Shown here in pieces: positions 36,601-44,751 of a DNA stretch of 64,000 nucleotides. The position numbers were made by a program, and so were the translations under genes. Numbering within the stretch: position 1 is the first letter of the stretch; the number at the start of each line of letters is the position of its first letter. Under the pieces are notes generated by a model. That model was given only the letters and a program-made list of their open reading frames with translations. It searched no databases and had not been told where the DNA came from. Source of the DNA: an uncultured Oscillospiraceae bacterium (GTDB taxonomy: Bacteria; Bacillota; Clostridia; Oscillospirales; Oscillospiraceae); assembly GCA_934589065.1 (NCBI GenBank), contig CAKTNN010000008.1:9689-73688 (forward strand), written 5' to 3'.

Positions 36601-37528
36601 CCCCGTCCTGGAGCAAAACGTCATACAGAGCGCCCTTGCCGGTTACGATGCTGTAGCTGCCGTCTTCCTGCTTCAGGGCGATGGCGTAGCCTGCGTTCTG
36701 ATTCCGGTCCAGATCTCTGGCGGAAAAATAGCTGTTTGCCAGGTGGGCAGTGGAAATCTCCGTACCCAGAATGCCGTATACCGTGCCGTCATAAATCAGG
36801 GGTACGGAATAGGTGATCATTTTGTGGTTGTCCAGCGGGTGATCTTCCAGGATAAAGGGCGTTGCCCAGTAGCCCAGGCTTGCCATATCCACATCCGGAT
36901 GCTGCAGGGCCAGAAGATAGGGGGTGTAGAAGAAATCATCGGCACTGCGGTTTCCCTGACCGCAAAAATGGAAGCCGGTAGACCAGCTGCTATCCAGGGC
37001 AATTCCAGCCTGACGGGCCAGAGCTTTGCTGCCCCGTTCCAGCAGAAAGTCGGAATTGGTTTCTACTTTGGTAGTGGGGTCGGAATCCCGGAGGAAAAAG
37101 CCGGAATAGTTCCCCTCTGCGGCGGCATCCCCATCTTTTGCCAGCACCAGGAAGATGCCGCAGGAGGTATCTCTGCGCAGATAGTCCAATAGCTCCGGAA
37201 AAACCTCCTGCACATACTGCTCCTGCAGCTCTTTGGAACGCAGGAAGTCGGCTTTTTTGGCCTTGTTCTGCACCAAAAGCCGTTCCAGAAGGGTATCCAG
37301 ATAGTCGCTTTTCTTGCGGACGGCGCTCCACTGGTCTACCATTGCCCCTTCCAGAACCACCTTTCGGTTTTCCACAATGTTCTGGTCGATGTCCACGGCA
37401 TTCTTTTCCATGGTCTGTTTTGTGCCGCTGACGAACAGGGTATAAAAAGGCAGAAGGCCCTGGAGAAGCACCACGAGCAGCAGCGGGATGAGCAGCAAAT
37501 GGGTCAGGGATTTCTGATCGTTTTTCAC
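33671..37528 (-). CDS. Large hybrid sensor histidine kinase
   Basis: 1285 residues; GTG start after AAGGAGGAAAGCCCC. Membrane segment 12-32, an extracytoplasmic dCache-like sensor (about 40-370), membrane segment 377-397, a HAMP-like linker and PAS domain (about 455-570). A GGDEF-fold domain follows (about 577-735) whose signature reads AGSDEF (654-659) instead of GGDEF. Next are a GAF-like region (about 760-905), HisKA with MSHEIRTPMNG (phospho-His 924), an HATPase (N box near 1041, QGTGLGLAI near 1102) and a receiver (acidic Glu1168/Asp1169, phospho-Asp 1215 in LILMDVMMPR). The binding-protein gene lies upstream on the same strand. No separate response regulator is adjacent, so the output route is unknown. 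Confidence 0.93.
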   Translation of the reverse strand: MKNDQKSLTHLLLIPLLLVVLLQGLLPFYTLFVSGTKQTMEKNAVDIDQNIVENRKVVLEGAMVDQWSAVRKKSDYLDTLLERLLVQNKAKKADFLRSKELQEQYVQEVFPELLDYLRRDTSCGIFLVLAKDGDAAAEGNYSGFFLRDSDPTTKVETNSDFLLERGSKALARQAGIALDSSWSTGFHFCGQGNRSADDFFYTPYLLALQHPDVDMASLGYWATPFILEDHPLDNHKMITYSVPLIYDGTVYGILGTEISTAHLANSYFSARDLDRNQNAGYAIALKQEDGSYSIVTGKGALYDVLLQDGGRFVLTGTGYSKLKLVPGSKIGSQKIYCVTSPLNLYGSNVPYESKDWILCGFVTEDSVFALGNQLYRNILLIMVLCALIGVVVMIFVVRHISRPVYQLMDSIRGGVEGLRAFRPSKILEIDELHQVVENLTESELRTEAQLNEEKERYRVAVESSSDVFFTYREQNRTIEVVNSKENSGVWGLEDVWSKCIHPYFSPADQKKIADVISLESGSIRVEVLSHPEGDGTWYAIQGVAVVDAQTGQRRVVGFLRNITESKLREQEQEQKQGRDPVTGLHRLRQGVETLNQARQQKPQGEILLLDLNRFGSLTQSYGLTFGDVILEEFARDLRELFQGPSREDTILIRAGSDEFLVWMPGATPPEIRWPLEQLRKRFAALVRENVLSLGFRVGSATGQPGLSTRSLVKQAASALEGAKRQGLPFLRWENQTVPATGKPFGEIVSLGYAGQMGLASLALNLYDRSVSLEAANDLLARKLSQKYGLTNLIVTFFQEEYLSSTVEYCWKPLDIPQTIFHCTEKDHRILMDALQRSALQSMDETLGCIPLMPRGTKGVSIPMADNGRYSGSIFLVGLPDAVTGSEADCNLLWELGAIVQNRINLDRHDQSAQAKSDFLARMSHEIRTPMNGIIGMTEIALREDQTEEERLDCLRKVQSSSHYLLGLLNDILDMSKIESGKMNIVRKDFNLRQLINDLHPVLDAKFTEKHQQFQVNVTLEHDWFCGDALRINQVLINLLGNAVKYSPTDTTVTLTVREEHSPEGESQVFFGVKDQGVGISQEDHARIFQNFEQLENSPVRQQGTGLGLAISNRLVHLMGSSIQLESDVGNGSFFYFTLPLASAADRQTQERPQVVRTDFAGAHILVAEDNELNMEILHFFLEDLGCRVTEARDGQEAVDLFRDSPAGTYQLILMDVMMPRLNGLEATHQIRTMGKEDSKNIPIVAVSANAFDEDIKRSLASGMNAHLSKPVEPDKLAEVLSRMLE

Positions 37529-37615
37529 GGGGCTTTCCTCCTTTCCGGGGAAGGTTTCAAATAAGGCTGCATCTATGCTGCCCTTCGGGCCGGGGCTGCG
37601 TAATGCCCAGGATTT

Positions 37616-39085
37616 TTACGGGTGCGCTTTGCTTTCCAACTTGGCGCAGAAGGCATTGTACCAGGTATCAAAGGCAGCGTCGGTGACGTAGGGCGCTGCG
37701 GCCTCCTGCCGGGGGGTTCCGGAAGCGACAGCGGCGTCAATTTCCGCCCGGTCGGCAAGAGCCTTGTCGGAAAGGTCGTAGTCCAGCACCTTCCGGGTGG
37801 CGTAGCCGTTTTCAAAGCAGGCGGGGATATAGAAGGCAGCGGAGTCAAAGTTCTCAAGGATTCCCTTCAGGCAGTCGTAGGACTTGGGGCTGATGGTAAG
37901 GTTATTGTCGGCAATGGCCTTATCCAATGCCTCCACCGTGTTGGCATCCTTCCGCACCGGCAGGTAGGAGCTTTCGCAGACGAAGCGCAGGCTATTTTCC
38001 GGTTGGGTGAACCACTTGAGGAATTCACAGGCGGCATACTCGTGGAGCTCATCGGACTTGGTGACGCACATTCCTGCGCCCTGCTGCACATTGATTTTCG
38101 TGCAGCCCTCAAATACCGGCGCTGGGAGCACCGCATAGCCAATGGGGTGGTCGCCATCCTCCTGAATCACCTGGTCCGGGAAGTAGACGGCAGAGGAGGA
38201 AGAGCCGGTATAGGCAAGCAGATCGCCGGTTTTCACATCGTCGGAACGGAATTTGCCCAGACTGGTAAACCAGCCGTTTACGTAGGGAACATAGTAGTTA
38301 TCCCACAGCTTGCGAATCTGCTCTTTGTTTGCCTGGATGGTTACGGCGCCGTCCTGCACGCTGAAGATGTCCGTCCCCTGCTGCTTCATGCCAATAACAA
38401 AATAGTTGCTCATGGAGTCCCGACCGTAGAAGGCCTTGCCGTCGTCGGGGATATCCGGGGTCTGGGCATCCGTCCACTGATAGTAGCGCTGGGCGACGGA
38501 GGTAATGCCCTCAAAGGTGGAGAGTTCCTCCAGCGTTGCACCGGTGGCCTCGGCAAAGGGAGCCCAGTCGGTGGTATTGATCATGGTAATTTCCGTGGAT
38601 TTCGCCACGGGGAACAGGTAGAGCTTTCCGTCATTGTGGAAATAGCCCTCCTGAATGTAGGAAGGAACATACGCTTCCAGTTCGTCCTGGGTGAAATAGG
38701 CAGAAAGGTCTGCCAGCTTACCGCTCTTTTCCACGGCGTAGGCAGTGTCGGAATAGGAAGAGAAGATATCCGGCAGTTCCTTTGCCCCCACCGCACCGGC
38801 AGCGGCATCGGAGACGGCGCTTTCCAGGTCGCTCACAGAGCCCTGGCTGTAGCCCTCCACATAGATTCCCTTTTCTCTGCCCACGGTGGCATTGAAATCC
38901 GATACCAGAGCATCAAAGGCGGCCTGCTGTGCGCCGTTATAATAGTGCCAGACGGTCAGAGATACGGGGTTGCTGGGGTCCAGGGTAACGGCATCCGTTT
39001 TATTCGTGCTGCCGCAGCCGGAAAGAGCCGTAAGGCTCATCGCTCCCGCCAAGACGAACGCAAGCAGTTTCTCTCTCTTTTTCAT
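37616..39085 (-). CDS. Extracellular solute-binding lipoprotein (family 1)
   Basis: 489 residues. Lipoprotein signal with lipobox LSGC (Cys near 23), then an ABC-type sugar-binding fold (VSLTVWHYYNGAQQAAFDALVSDF near the N-terminus). GGAGGAATTGAA precedes the ATG. It is followed 87 bases later by the hybrid kinase and no permease genes. It therefore may serve as the ligand-binding partner of the kinase's Cache domain rather than in transport; this is inference from context. Confidence 0.85.
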   Translation of the reverse strand: MKKREKLLAFVLAGAMSLTALSGCGSTNKTDAVTLDPSNPVSLTVWHYYNGAQQAAFDALVSDFNATVGREKGIYVEGYSQGSVSDLESAVSDAAAGAVGAKELPDIFSSYSDTAYAVEKSGKLADLSAYFTQDELEAYVPSYIQEGYFHNDGKLYLFPVAKSTEITMINTTDWAPFAEATGATLEELSTFEGITSVAQRYYQWTDAQTPDIPDDGKAFYGRDSMSNYFVIGMKQQGTDIFSVQDGAVTIQANKEQIRKLWDNYYVPYVNGWFTSLGKFRSDDVKTGDLLAYTGSSSSAVYFPDQVIQEDGDHPIGYAVLPAPVFEGCTKINVQQGAGMCVTKSDELHEYAACEFLKWFTQPENSLRFVCESSYLPVRKDANTVEALDKAIADNNLTISPKSYDCLKGILENFDSAAFYIPACFENGYATRKVLDYDLSDKALADRAEIDAAVASGTPRQEAAAPYVTDAAFDTWYNAFCAKLESKAHP

Positions 39086-39169
39086 ATTTCAATTCCTCCG
39101 AAATGCGCCTTTGGCGCTGCGTTCGGCTTTTACAGCCCCCGGGAAAAGGCTGCGCAGTCATACATCCCT

Positions 39170-39198
39170 ATTATACGATGAGGCCCTGGGAATTTCAA
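39170..39198 (-). promoter_or_regulatory. Promoter of the binding-protein/kinase unit
   Basis: Minus strand TTGAAA (39198-39193), 17-base spacer, TATAAT (39175-39170), 84 bases before the start codon. Confidence 0.75.
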
Positions 39199-39247
39199 TG
39201 CAAAACCGGAAAAAAACAGGGTTATTCCGGGATTGGCTGCCGCGCCC

Positions 39248-39276
39248 TTGCGGAAAGCGGGGGAGTGTGGTATACT
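39248..39276 (+). promoter_or_regulatory. Promoter of the YitT-like gene
   Basis: TTGCGG, 17-base spacer, TATACT at 39271-39276, 72 bases before the ATG; divergent from the preceding promoter. Confidence 0.65.
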
Positions 39277-39348
39277 ACCGGAAACGGCGTTTTCCCCGGC
39301 GCATCCCGGGAAAAGCGCCGCATTTCTTAAATGGACAGGAGGGCCTGT

Positions 39349-39975
39349 ATGAATCGCCTGTTGTCCCGGCTCCTGCCGGGGTTTTCCTGGAAGCGCCTGG
39401 GCCTTATGGTGCTGGGGGCGGCAATTGCCTCCTTTGGCCTTTACAATATTCACCAGCAGTGCGGCATTACCGAGGGCGGCGTGCTGGGCAGCGTCCTGCT
39501 GCTGCACCACTGGCTGAAGCTTCCGGCCTCCGTTGTCACGCCGGTGCTGGATATCATCTGCTATCTTCTGGCCCTGAAGGTTCTGGGGGTCAGCTTTATC
39601 CGCTGGTCGCTGGTATCCACCGCCTTTATTTCCGCCTTTTTCCGGCTGTGGGAGTGCCGGGAGCCGGTGCTGCCCAACCTCTCCGCCTATCCTTTGGCGG
39701 CAGCAGTGCTGGGGGCACTGTTTGTGGGAGTTGGAGTTGGCCTGGTGGTTCGTCAGGGCGGCTCCTCCGGGGGAGATGACGCTCTGGCCCTGTCTATTTC
39801 CCGTCTTACCGGCAAGCGGGTATCCCTTTGCTACCTGGCTACGGATTTAACGGTGCTGGCGCTGTCGTTAAGCTATATTCCGGCAAAACGCATTGCATAT
39901 TCCCTGGTTACCGTGACCCTTTCCTCCTGGCTGATCGATTGGATTCAGGGCGGAAGGGGAGAGAAATTCCAATAA
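39349..39975 (+). CDS. YitT-family (DUF161) membrane protein, short form
   Basis: 208 residues from the ATG after CAGGAGGG. About five to six hydrophobic segments with the YitT features: an ASFGLYNIHQQCGITEGG segment after the first helix, and RQGGSSGGDDALALSISR near residue 140. Full-length YitT proteins carry an extra C-terminal cytoplasmic DUF2179 domain, which is absent here. The role is unknown (a transporter is suggested for the family). Confidence 0.8.
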   Translation: MNRLLSRLLPGFSWKRLGLMVLGAAIASFGLYNIHQQCGITEGGVLGSVLLLHHWLKLPASVVTPVLDIICYLLALKVLGVSFIRWSLVSTAFISAFFRLWECREPVLPNLSAYPLAAAVLGALFVGVGVGLVVRQGGSSGGDDALALSISRLTGKRVSLCYLATDLTVLALSLSYIPAKRIAYSLVTVTLSSWLIDWIQGGRGEKFQ

Positions 39976-40023
39976 CCCTCCCAAATTGCAGCCCAGGCAA
40001 GGGGATTATTTGTTTATTTTTAC

Positions 40024-40052
40024 TTGACAATTGTCTTTCTCACCGATACAAT
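40024..40052 (+). promoter_or_regulatory. Near-consensus promoter of rny
   Basis: TTGACA, 17-base spacer, TACAAT at 40047-40052. It predicts a 5' leader of about 180 bases before rny. Confidence 0.8.
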
Positions 40053-40236
40053 AAGATTTGATGTGGGCTTGCTATTGCTTGCCCTGTTACCGGCGCATTC
40101 GCCGGGGTTAGCGTTTTGCGCCTTGTGGCGTTTTGCGATAGAGGAGCCGCCTGCCGGCTCAATTGCACAATTTCACATGGGAACAATCCGCAGCCCTCCT
40201 GCGCCAATTTTACGGAAGGAGGTGCGTAGTGGAATT

Positions 40237-41787
40237 ATGGAATGGACAACGATTCTTGCAATCGTTCTTGGGATTCTTGCAGCTGCTGCCATCGGCTTTG
40301 CCGGCGGCGTCCTGTACCGGAAAAAGGTTGCAGAGCGGGAAATCGGTTCTGCAGAGGCAGAGGCCACCCGCCTGATCAACGAGGCAATCCGCAACGGTGA
40401 AAACCGGAAGAAGGAAATGCTTCTGGAAGCCAAGGACGAGATCCATAAATCCCGCACAGAAAACGATCGGGAAGTCAAAGAACGCCGGGCGGAACTGACC
40501 AAACAGGAGCGCCGGCTTGAGCAAAAAGAAACTACTCTGGACCGAAAGACCGAAGCATTTGAACGAAAAGAGGAAGACCTCAACAAGCGCCTTGCCGCCG
40601 CAGCACAAACCCAGGCAGAGGCCGAAAAAATTCGCGCCCAGCAGCTGGAAACCCTGGAGCAGCTCTCCGGACTGACCCAGGAGCAGGCCAAGCAGTATCT
40701 GCTGGAAAGCATTGAAAACGACGTCCGTCACGAGGCCGCTATGAAGATCAAGGAGATCGAGCAGCAGCTGAAGGACGAGGCGGAGGAGAAGGGCAGAGAG
40801 ATCATCGCCACCGCCATCCAGCGCTGTGCCGCCGATCACGCCGCCGAAACCACCGTCTCTGTGGTTCCCCTGCCCAATGACGAAATGAAGGGCCGCATCA
40901 TCGGTCGTGAGGGCCGGAATATCCGCACCCTGGAAACCATCACCGGTGTTGACCTGATTATTGACGATACCCCCGAGGCCATTACCGTCAGCAGCTTCGA
41001 TCCCGTTCGCCGGGAGGTGGCAAGACTTGCCCTGGAGAAGCTGATTGTAGACGGGCGAATCCACCCCACCCGCATCGAGGATATGGTGGAAAAGGCCCGG
41101 AAGGAAGTAGACCGCACCATCCGGGAGGAGGGCGAGCGTGCCTGCTACGAAACCGGCGTGCACAACCTGAACCCTGAGCTCATCAAGATTCTGGGCCGCC
41201 AGAAGTACCGTACCTCTTACGGTCAGAACGTACTGAACCACTCCATCGAGGTTGCCCATATTGCAGGCCTGATGGCCTCCGAACTGGGTGTGGATGTGGC
41301 AATGGCAAAGCGGGCAGGCCTGCTGCATGACCTGGGCAAGGCCATCGACCACGAGGTCGAGGGCAGCCATGTGCAGCTGGGTGCCGACCTTGCACGGAAG
41401 TACAAGGAAAATCCTGTGATTATCAACGCCATCGAGGCCCACCACGGCGACGTGGAGCCCAAGACGGTAATTGCCGTCCTGGTTCAGGCTGCCGATGCCA
41501 TCTCCGCTGCCCGGCCCGGTGCACGGAGAGAAAACGTGGAGAACTATATCCGCCGCCTGCAAAAGCTGGAGGAGCTCACAGGATCCTATCCCGGCGTAGA
41601 AAAGGCTTACGCCATCCAGGCAGGCCGGGAGGTTCGGATTATGGTCAAGCCCGAGGTGGTCACCGAGGACAATATGATCCTCCTGGCCCGGGACATTGCC
41701 AAGAAGATCGAAGCCGAGCTGGAATACCCCGGTCAGATCAAGGTAAACGTCATCCGCGAGACAAAAGCTGTGGAGTTTGCCAAGTAA
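40237..41787 (+). CDS. rny: Ribonuclease Y
   Basis: 516 residues. N-terminal membrane anchor ([18 protein letters not shown]), a long coiled coil (about 30-200), a KH domain ([15 protein letters not shown], near 215) and an HD domain ([11 protein letters not shown]) with the catalytic His-Asp pair. It is the membrane-bound endonuclease that starts mRNA decay. The ATG at 40237 was chosen by family N-terminus; AAGGAGG ends 14 bases upstream, a longer gap than usual. ricT at 21.7 kb encodes a likely partner. Confidence 0.95.
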   Translation: MEWTTILAIVLGILAAAAIGFAGGVLYRKKVAEREIGSAEAEATRLINEAIRNGENRKKEMLLEAKDEIHKSRTENDREVKERRAELTKQERRLEQKETTLDRKTEAFERKEEDLNKRLAAAAQTQAEAEKIRAQQLETLEQLSGLTQEQAKQYLLESIENDVRHEAAMKIKEIEQQLKDEAEEKGREIIATAIQRCAADHAAETTVSVVPLPNDEMKGRIIGREGRNIRTLETITGVDLIIDDTPEAITVSSFDPVRREVARLALEKLIVDGRIHPTRIEDMVEKARKEVDRTIREEGERACYETGVHNLNPELIKILGRQKYRTSYGQNVLNHSIEVAHIAGLMASELGVDVAMAKRAGLLHDLGKAIDHEVEGSHVQLGADLARKYKENPVIINAIEAHHGDVEPKTVIAVLVQAADAISAARPGARRENVENYIRRLQKLEELTGSYPGVEKAYAIQAGREVRIMVKPEVVTEDNMILLARDIAKKIEAELEYPGQIKVNVIRETKAVEFAK

Positions 41788-41811
41788 GCGCTTTCCGATT
41801 CAACAAATATC

Positions 41812-41851
41812 ACACCGCCCGGTGGTCGCTCTTGCGTACCCCGGGCGGTGT
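41812..41851 (+). terminator. Terminator of rny (CGCCCGG repeat type)
   Basis: ACACCGCCCGG and CCGGGCGGTGT pair perfectly around a loop with GCGTACC, followed by ACATTTATA. It belongs to a set of four similar hairpins (also 52751, 53788, 59446). Between here and 41955 nothing else is seen. Confidence 0.7.
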
Positions 41852-41955
41852 ACATTTATAGGATGTTGTCCTTGCAAAGGGGAAACCGGCTTTTGAATAT
41901 CCAAAATACCTTTGCTGCAAACAAGGCAACGGTAAGTAACAGCCCTATTTCACCC

Positions 41956-41984
41956 TTGCCTTTTTCCTTTGTATAGGGTAAAAT
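41956..41984 (+). promoter_or_regulatory. Promoter of the 42013-43295 pair
   Basis: TTGCCT, 17-base spacer, TAAAAT at 41979-41984, 28 bases before the ATG. Confidence 0.6.
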
Positions 41985-42012
41985 AACGGAAAACATTCTG
42001 GAAGGAGCGTCT

Positions 42013-42429
42013 ATGAGGAAAACAATTCTGCACACCCTGTGGGGTGCTTTGTTTATTCTGTGCGCCTGCCTTGGGTTTATTCAGGAGCGCAATTCCCTTT
42101 TGCAGGGCATACTCACCTGCCTGGGTTTTGCATTTTTTATCCCCCCGGCGGCGCTGCTGTATGGGGCTTACCGGGAAAAGGATCGAAAAGAGGCGTTTCT
42201 GCTGCGCAACCTGAGCATTCTTTCCCTGGGACTGACCCTGGTAGGGCTGATTCTCGCCATTGCCACGGCACCCCGCGGAAGCGCCGGGCTAATGAACGTT
42301 TTACTGACCGTTGTCTCCGTCCCTATGTACTGCACCAGCGCATGGGCACTGAGCCTGCTTCTGTGGGCCTGCCTGCTGATTGCTGCCATGGAGACGGGGA
42401 AGAAAACCAAACCACAAGAAAAGGAGTGA
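42013..42429 (+). CDS. Hypothetical four-helix membrane protein
   Basis: 138 residues, not recognised. Four hydrophobic segments (about 9-22, 30-51, 66-85, 98-127) with short polar loops (YREKDRKEAF between 2 and 3) and a Lys-rich C-terminus (ETGKKTKPQEKE). GGAAGGAGC precedes the ATG. It is five bases upstream of the degV gene and shares its transcript. No function can be given. Confidence 0.75.
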   Translation: MRKTILHTLWGALFILCACLGFIQERNSLLQGILTCLGFAFFIPPAALLYGAYREKDRKEAFLLRNLSILSLGLTLVGLILAIATAPRGSAGLMNVLLTVVSVPMYCTSAWALSLLLWACLLIAAMETGKKTKPQEKE

Positions 42430-42434
42430 AGGAA

Positions 42435-43295
42435 ATGTCTTATCAAATTATCACCGATTCCTGCTGTGATTTTACCAAGGAGCGCTACGAAGAGCTGGAG
42501 CTGCGCCCTCTGCCCCTGACCGTCACCTTCCGGGGAGAAAGCTACCCTGACAGGAACGATGACAGTCTGCGGGATATGTACGCCGGTCTTCGCGCCGGAG
42601 AGGTGGCAATCACCGCCGCCGTTAACCCCGAGCACTGGAAGGAGGGGATGGAGCCCATCCTGTCCGCCGGAGAGGATATCCTGGTGCTGGCCTTTTCTTC
42701 CGGCCTGTCCACCACCTATCAGTCTGCGGTCATTGCCGCCGAAGAGCTCCGGGAAAGCTATCCTGACCGGAAAATTCTGGTGGTAGACAGTCTGTGCGCC
42801 TCTCTGGGTGAGGGACTGCTTGCCTACTACGCCGCAAAAAAGCGTCAGGCCGGAATGCCCATAGAGGAACTGGCCCAATGGCTGACGGACAACCGGCTGC
42901 ACTTGTGCCACTGGTTCACCGTCAACGACCTGATGTACCTGAAACGGGGCGGGCGAATCAGCGCCGCCACCGCAGTGATGGGCACAATGCTCTCCATCAA
43001 GCCCATTCTTCACGTGGATGACGAGGGCCACCTGATCAGCGTAGGCAAGGCCCGGGGGCGGAAGGCCTCCATCCAGGCCCTGGCTGCCAAGGTCGGGGAG
43101 CTTGCCAAGGGCTGCGATAACCCCGTGATGTTCATCTCCCACGGCGACTGCCGGGAGGATGCGGAGTATCTTGCCGGACTGCTCAAGGAGCAATACGGAG
43201 TAACAGAAGTATACATTAACTATGTGGGTGCGGTGATCGGCTCCCACTCCGGCCCCGGAACCCTGGCCCTCTTCTTCCTGGGAGAGCACCGGTAA
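42435..43295 (+). CDS. DegV-family fatty-acid-binding protein
   Basis: 286 residues starting MSYQIITDSCCDFTKE. It has the DegV features: the ITDSxxD start, FSSGLSTTYQSA (fatty-acid carboxylate-binding serines, near residue 95) and YLKRGGRISAATA near 170. DegV proteins bind fatty acids and some (FakB) present them to the FakA kinase. No fakA is adjacent. The start at 42435 follows AAGGAGTGAAGGAA; the frame is open upstream but without a ribosome site. Confidence 0.92.
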   Translation: MSYQIITDSCCDFTKERYEELELRPLPLTVTFRGESYPDRNDDSLRDMYAGLRAGEVAITAAVNPEHWKEGMEPILSAGEDILVLAFSSGLSTTYQSAVIAAEELRESYPDRKILVVDSLCASLGEGLLAYYAAKKRQAGMPIEELAQWLTDNRLHLCHWFTVNDLMYLKRGGRISAATAVMGTMLSIKPILHVDDEGHLISVGKARGRKASIQALAAKVGELAKGCDNPVMFISHGDCREDAEYLAGLLKEQYGVTEVYINYVGAVIGSHSGPGTLALFFLGEHR

Positions 43296-43331
43296 GGGCA
43301 GCATTTGAAAAGTGCCAAAAACGCCAAAACA

Positions 43332-43370
43332 AAAAATGCCATTGCAGGACGGCCCTGCAATGGCATTTTT
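43332..43370. terminator. Bidirectional terminator between degV and gntR genes
   Basis: AAAAATGCCATTGCAGG and CCTGCAATGGCATTTTT form a 17-bp stem with a 5-base loop and A/T runs on both sides. Confidence 0.88.
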
Positions 43371-43405
43371 ATGCACTTATTGTCTTTCGCCCCTGAAACG
43401 CGGCA

Positions 43406-44134
43406 TCAGGTGTTGGCCTGATCAATGTAGAACTTATAGTGATCCGTGCGGTAGTAGCACTTAAACGTCTCGAAAGGGATTTCCTTTCCGTTGAGAATAC
43501 CGCAGGTGGTGCTGTAGAAGAGAATCACCGGCATATTGACGCTGATGCCCAGCAGGGAAGCAATCCGCGCCGCCGGCAGCACCGCCTCCAGGGTACGGCG
43601 GGACTTGGTAATCACCAGGGAATAGTCCTTGCGCAGCACCTCGTACAGTGACCGCTCTTCCAGGTTTACCTTTTCCAGCCCCGGGAAAAGCTTTAAGGGC
43701 AGGTAGGAATCGGTATAGTTCAAGGGATCGTCATCGGCATAGGTCACCCGCCCGATTTTCAGGATCGGGTCGTTAATTGTGATGTTCAGCCGCTTTGCCC
43801 GCTTTTCGTCGGCGGGAATCACCTGAGAAACAATGGTCTTTTTGGAGGGAATGCGGCCCAGGCGAAGCACATCCTCCGTACAGCTATTGAGCTCATACAG
43901 ATTCTGGTTGCCCACGTCACCCTTGACAAAAGTTCCCTTGCCCTGCACCCGGTAGAGATAGCCCTCGTTGACCAGCTCATCAATGGCCTTCCGCACCGTG
44001 ATTCGGCTGAACTGGTAGGCCTCCATCATTTCCCGTTCGCTGGCAATCATCATGCCCTCGGCATAGACGCCGGACTCGATTTTTTCCAGAATATCCTTTT
44101 TCAGGCTGTAATATTTAATCATCTTTCCATCCAT
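43406..44134 (-). CDS. GntR-family regulator (HutC/UTRA type)
   Basis: 242 residues. A winged helix (residues about 10-72; SEREMMEAYQFSRITVRKAI) is followed by a UTRA effector domain (about 90-235). The start at 44134 has AGAGG six bases upstream; an ATG two codons earlier abuts that site. The family responds to sugar phosphates or amino-acid derivatives. No co-directional target operon is adjacent; an ArsR gene is divergent. Confidence 0.9.
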   Translation of the reverse strand: MDGKMIKYYSLKKDILEKIESGVYAEGMMIASEREMMEAYQFSRITVRKAIDELVNEGYLYRVQGKGTFVKGDVGNQNLYELNSCTEDVLRLGRIPSKKTIVSQVIPADEKRAKRLNITINDPILKIGRVTYADDDPLNYTDSYLPLKLFPGLEKVNLEERSLYEVLRKDYSLVITKSRRTLEAVLPAARIASLLGISVNMPVILFYSTTCGILNGKEIPFETFKCYYRTDHYKFYIDQANT

Positions 44135-44178
44135 ATACATCCTCTTTTCTGCGAATGCTCAGGATTCTGCTTACCCAT

Positions 44179-44207
44179 ATTTTAGGGCATTCCCTCCCAT
44201 TTGTCAA
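44179..44207 (-). promoter_or_regulatory. Promoter of the GntR gene
   Basis: Minus strand TTGACA (44207-44202), 17-base spacer, TAAAAT (44184-44179), 45 bases before the ATG. Confidence 0.75.
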
Positions 44208-44243
44208 TTCTTTCTTGCGATGATTTGCATAAAGACCTTTTCC

Positions 44244-44286
44244 TTGAATTTTTCCACTGCATCGTGTATAATGGGTGCATATATGC
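44244..44286 (+). promoter_or_regulatory. Promoter of the ArsR gene with palindrome
   Basis: TTGAAT at 44244, 17-base spacer, TATAAT at 44267-44272. A palindrome GCATATATGC at 44277-44286 covers the expected transcription start and could be the ArsR operator; that part is inference. Confidence 0.65.
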
Positions 44287-44302
44287 TAAGGAGGAACCGC
44301 CC

Positions 44303-44662
44303 ATGCACGAATGCTGCCTGCCCCACGACCACGGCGGGGTTTTTGAACACGGCAAGGAAAAAATGCCCAGCATGGAGAATTTTTCCATGGTTGCGGATGT
44401 CTTCAAAAAGCTGGATGATCCCAACCGTCTGAAAATCTTCTGGCTGCTGTGCCACTGTGAGGAATGCGTGATCAATCTGTCCTCTCTCATGGATATGTCC
44501 AGCCCTGCCGTCTCCCATCACTTGGCGAAACTCCGGGCCAGCGGGCTGATCGTCAGCCGCCGGGTGGGCAAGGAGGTCTACTACCGCGCCGCCGACACCA
44601 CCCAATGCAGCGCCCTGCACGAAACCATCGAGCGGGTGATGGAAATCACCTGCCCAAAATAA
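44303..44662 (+). CDS. ArsR/SmtB-family metal-responsive repressor
   Basis: 119 residues from the ATG after AAGGAGGAA. The winged helix includes DDPNRLKIFWLLCHCEECVINLSSLM, where the C-x-x-C aligns with the ArsR metal-box region, and MSSPAVSHHLAKLRASGLI (recognition helix). The N-terminus is rich in Cys and His (MHECCLPHDHGG). Together these suggest a metal sensor, perhaps for Zn, Cd or Cu. No exporter gene follows; the next gene is a lipoprotein with its own promoter. Confidence 0.87.
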   Translation: MHECCLPHDHGGVFEHGKEKMPSMENFSMVADVFKKLDDPNRLKIFWLLCHCEECVINLSSLMDMSSPAVSHHLAKLRASGLIVSRRVGKEVYYRAADTTQCSALHETIERVMEITCPK

Positions 44663-44692
44663 TAAGGTTTCATTAACATTTGCCTTGAAATA

Positions 44693-44721
44693 TTGACTTC
44701 CCGCCGGAAAAATGGTATGGT
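44693..44721 (+). promoter_or_regulatory. Promoter of the 44752 lipoprotein gene
   Basis: TTGACT, 17-base spacer, TATGGT at 44716-44721, 30 bases before the ATG. Confidence 0.65.
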
Positions 44722-44751
44722 GAGGCAAAGAATCGCGAGAGGATGAGTGAA

